Position numbers and translations under genes: made by a program. From Bacillota bacterium (lineage in GTDB: Bacteria; Bacillota; Clostridia; Christensenellales; UMGS416): a DNA stretch of 16,764 nucleotides. The stretch is from NCBI GenBank assembly GCA_023422005.1, contig JAEZSC010000007.1:1-16764 (forward strand). Reading direction: 5' to 3'. Numbering within the stretch: position 1 is the first letter of the stretch; every line of letters begins with the position of its first letter. The notes under the pieces were generated by a model, which was given only the letters and a program-made list of their open reading frames with translations, did no database searches and had not been told where the DNA came from. Shown piece after piece: positions 14,962-16,764 of this stretch.

Positions 14962-16026
14962 CTAGCGTTTCGCGTGGAAATCCATAAACCGGTTCCAGTC
15001 GTAGCGGCTGAAGTAATGGCTGCCGGACCGCAGATGATAACCAACATGCCCGTCATGCAGTGTGGCGCCGGGCTGGGGCAGCGTGCCATCGTGCACGAAC
15101 CCCGGCTGCCCCAGCGCCTGCCACACCGGGGAGGCTGCCGCGCAGCTTAGAAATTCCGACACCGGGTCCGCCCACTGGTCCTCCTGGGCGCTGGCCACGG
15201 CCACCGCCCGCGGCGCGCAGGCCGCCAGCAGGAAGTGCTGGTCGAAGGGCGCTTCAGCCTCACGGCCGGCCCAGGCGCGGTAGTTGCCGCAGAACCAATG
15301 GGGGAACACGCTGGTGATGCGGTCGATGTTCTCCCCGACCTTGCCGCGGCTCAAAGCGGCGCCGCCGCAGCCGGATTCGTTGCTGCACACCAGGGCAAAG
15401 CGCTGGTCGTTGGCTGCGCACCACAGCGCCGTCTTGCCCAGGCGGCTGTGGCCGGCCACAGCCGCACGTTTGGCGTCCACCTCTGGCAGCGTCAGCAGCG
15501 CGTCCAGCGCTCGGGACGCAGCGTATGCCCACATGGCGATCTTGCCCCAGCCATCAGCCCCCCGGTATTCGGGATACAGCGCCGCCAGGCCGGAGGAAAA
15601 GCCGTCGTCCTCGTCACGGGTCACGTCATTGTAACAGAAGCTGGCCACGCCGAAGCCCCGGTCCACCAGTTCCTCCACCGGGCAATAGGCGCTGACCAGC
15701 TCCGGAAAGAAGCTGATGTGCACAAACACCGGCACAGGTTCCTGGCTGTGGGGCAGCACCACGTCCAGCGGAAAGGCGAAGGGCCCGCCCGGTGTGTCCC
15801 AACCCACGCTCAACCTCAGGTGCCGCGCCTTGCCGGCGAAGGCGTCGCCGTCCTCCCGCAGCGTCTGCACCCGCACCGGCGCGGCCTGCGGCGAATGCCC
15901 GAACATCTCCCGGCGCAGCAGCTCCAGAATGTCCTGCCGCCGCCGCGCCCATTGCGTGTCCACAGGCTCACCGCTCAGGGGCAGAAAAACCTCCGGCAGC
16001 GCCCGGTCCAACAACATCCGTTGCAC
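14962..16026 (-). CDS. CE15-like glucuronoyl esterase (alpha/beta hydrolase)
   Basis: Alpha/beta hydrolase resembling bacterial carbohydrate esterase family 15, which cleaves esters of 4-O-methyl-glucuronic acid linking lignin and xylan. Counting from the ATG at 16035, the nucleophile elbow is VAGHSRLGKTALW with Ser197, followed by SNESGCGGAALSRGKVGE (218-235), FPHWFCGNY, DQHFLLAACAPR, a WADPVSEFL acid region (Asp290/Glu294) and a C-terminal GSHYFSRYDW with His340. These are the hallmarks of the family. The product is 354 to 357 residues with no signal peptide, so it appears cytoplasmic, whereas characterised members are usually secreted. Start choice: AAAGGGAGG abuts the ATG at 16035 with no spacing, whereas the GTG at 16026 is nine bases away, so I prefer the GTG. 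The MBL hydrolase gene follows. Acetyl-xylan esterase is the alternative label. Confidence 0.8.
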   Translation of the reverse strand: MQRMLLDRALPEVFLPLSGEPVDTQWARRRQDILELLRREMFGHSPQAAPVRVQTLREDGDAFAGKARHLRLSVGWDTPGGPFAFPLDVVLPHSQEPVPVFVHISFFPELVSAYCPVEELVDRGFGVASFCYNDVTRDEDDGFSSGLAALYPEYRGADGWGKIAMWAYAASRALDALLTLPEVDAKRAAVAGHSRLGKTALWCAANDQRFALVCSNESGCGGAALSRGKVGENIDRITSVFPHWFCGNYRAWAGREAEAPFDQHFLLAACAPRAVAVASAQEDQWADPVSEFLSCAAASPVWQALGQPGFVHDGTLPQPGATLHDGHVGYHLRSGSHYFSRYDWNRFMDFHAKR

Positions 16027-16035
16027 GTCGTTCAT

Positions 16036-16044
16036 CCTCCCTTT
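16036..16044 (-). promoter_or_regulatory. Ribosome site that decides the esterase start
   Basis: AAAGGGAGG directly touches an ATG (16033-16035) and stands nine bases from an in-frame GTG (16024-16026). Spacing of zero is unsuitable for initiation, so the GTG is favoured. Confidence 0.5.
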
Positions 16045-16072
16045 CGCGGCCGATGCTGCGGCATCGTCCGCG
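16045..16072. repeat. Hairpin in the esterase 5' leader
   Basis: CGATGC/GCATCG arms (16051-16056 and 16061-16066) around TGCG are flanked by outer CGCG/CGCG pairs (16045-16048, 16069-16072). On the minus strand it ends one base-step before the esterase ribosome site, so folding could affect translation or protect the mRNA end. No U-run follows. Confidence 0.5.
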
Positions 16073-16293
16073 ATTTAAACTACTTGTTCTTGGCTTTCCT
16101 TTATCGCCCGCCGCGCGTGTCGCCGGGCGATATCTTGACGGTTTATTCTCAAACTTCGTTCCTTAGAACGTTATTTCGCCTGCGGGCGTGTTCTTTTGCC
16201 TACCTCGTATTTGTTTTTGTTTCCCTCCGTCGGATGAACCGCCGTCGGGATCATACCATTCTTCTCATGCAAAGATTTTTTACAGCATTCCTT
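16073..16293. other. Gene-free gap with two inverted repeats, no clear promoter
   Basis: Two symmetric sequences stand out: TATCGCCCG/CGGGCGATA (16102-16110 and 16124-16132, 13-base loop) and CGTTC-CTTA-GAACG (16157-16170). The first could end the transcript of the upstream membrane-protein gene, though no U-run follows on either strand. The second is operator-sized. I could not find a convincing sigma-A promoter for the esterase here, and no small ORF with a ribosome site. Confidence 0.4.
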
Positions 16294-16764
16294 TCAGGCA
16301 TTGGGATATAAAAACCGGCGGATATGCTTCATATAATACTCGCGGCACAGGCCGAAGAGCACCTCGAAGGCCACAAAGGCGACCTCCGCGCCGGGGATCA
16401 GCAGATGCGCCGGCCATTTCACGTTGAGCAGAAGCTCCCGGGCGAAGAAATACAGCGCGAACAGCACAACGTTGAACAGCACCGCCATGATCACCCACAC
16501 CCACACGCGGCCCAACCGCTGCCACACGAACTCGCGGGCGATGCCGTACCAGCCGAAGAACACCGTGTAAAACAACCACACGTCCTGAAAGCCCACGACC
16601 GCCGCGCCCAGCAGTGATGTGGCCATGAAGCTCAAGGCCGCGTCCGCCCAGCGCCGCTCGGCGGCCAGCGCCACCGGCAGCAGGCTCAGCACAAACAGCG
16701 CCGACAGGTTGAAGTAAGGGAACGTGCGCACCGCCAGCAGCAGCACCACCGACAGCGCCGTCAG
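16294..16764 (-). CDS. Polytopic membrane protein, C-terminal part (runs off the window)
   Basis: The last 156 residues of a membrane protein; the 5' end lies beyond the window edge, and the open frame continues to base 16764. Visible segments: LTALSVVLLLAV at the edge, FNLSALFVLSLLPVALA, then AALSFMATSLLGAAVVGF, DVWLFYTVFFGWYGIAREFVWQR, VWVWVIMAVLFNVVLFALYFFA, and LIPGAEVAFVAFEVLFGL before a basic tail EYYMKHIRRFLYPNA. The pattern with a conserved FFGxYxI motif followed by a short amphipathic stretch and VFNV resembles a family of uncharacterised Bacillota membrane proteins with about six segments; I cannot name it further. It lies on the same strand as the esterase, 258 bases upstream of it. 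Confidence 0.75.
   Translation of the reverse strand: MTALSVVLLLAVRTFPYFNLSALFVLSLLPVALAAERRWADAALSFMATSLLGAAVVGFQDVWLFYTVFFGWYGIAREFVWQRLGRVWVWVIMAVLFNVVLFALYFFARELLLNVKWPAHLLIPGAEVAFVAFEVLFGLCREYYMKHIRRFLYPNA

Noticed and set aside
14119..16311. Plus-strand frames opposite the MBL and CE15-like genes
   Set aside because: No ribosome sites or domain motifs; shadows of the minus-strand genes, which have intact catalytic residues.

Overview
The window looks like chromosomal DNA from a GC-rich Clostridia-type Bacillota, probably an uncultured gut or environmental lineage. The evidence is a T-box leader in front of leuS, strong AGGAGG-type ribosome binding sites, a VanR/VanS-like two-component pair, a MacB/FtsX-type exporter with a long coiled coil, and a cre/LacI-like operator. 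No tRNA, rRNA, CRISPR array or intact transposase was found. Most genes are strongly GC-rich. Three patches are visibly AT-richer: the HAD phosphatase gene, the 9.7-10.0 kb intergenic block, and the small membrane-protein gene near 11 kb.

Layout. (1) 1-720, minus strand: the 5' end of leuS behind a T-box leader with its intrinsic terminator and a perfect-consensus promoter. (2) 755-2380, plus: a palindrome, a promoter overlapped by a cre/LacI-like operator, and a 499-residue protein that reads as two CUT1 sugar-permease halves (LplB-like, then YtcP-like) fused in one chain with both EAA coupling loops eroded. (3) 2405-2508: a compact repeat made of five consecutive hairpins with three-base loops. 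(4) 2533-4684, minus: an OmpR-family response regulator and a VanS-like kinase, with a perfect palindrome upstream. (5) 4857-5549, plus: a YjjG/YfnB-like HAD phosphatase. (6) 5591-9657, minus: an ABC ATPase and an FtsX-type permease, translationally coupled. (7) 9658-10670: an AT-rich intergenic block, a candidate operator and a divergent tetR. (8) 10703-10759: a 24-bp nested inverted repeat. (9) 10876-14088, minus: a small membrane protein and a P-type cation ATPase. The ATPase is preceded by a structured leader in which an early hairpin competes with a rho-independent terminator. (10) 14134-16026, minus: a metallo-beta-lactamase-fold hydrolase and a CE15-like glucuronoyl esterase, probably one transcription unit. 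(11) 16294-16764, minus: the C-terminal part of a polytopic membrane protein running off the window.

How the genes work together. LeuS synthesis is tuned by uncharged tRNA-Leu. The TetR regulator probably controls the divergent ABC exporter. The two-component pair probably autoregulates through the palindrome upstream of the regulator. The P-type ATPase appears to be controlled at the RNA level by attenuation. The CE15-like esterase and the MBL hydrolase are arranged as a small catabolic or detoxifying unit. The two least ordinary items are the fused sugar-permease protein without recognisable EAA motifs and the unassigned attenuator-like leader of the P-type ATPase.
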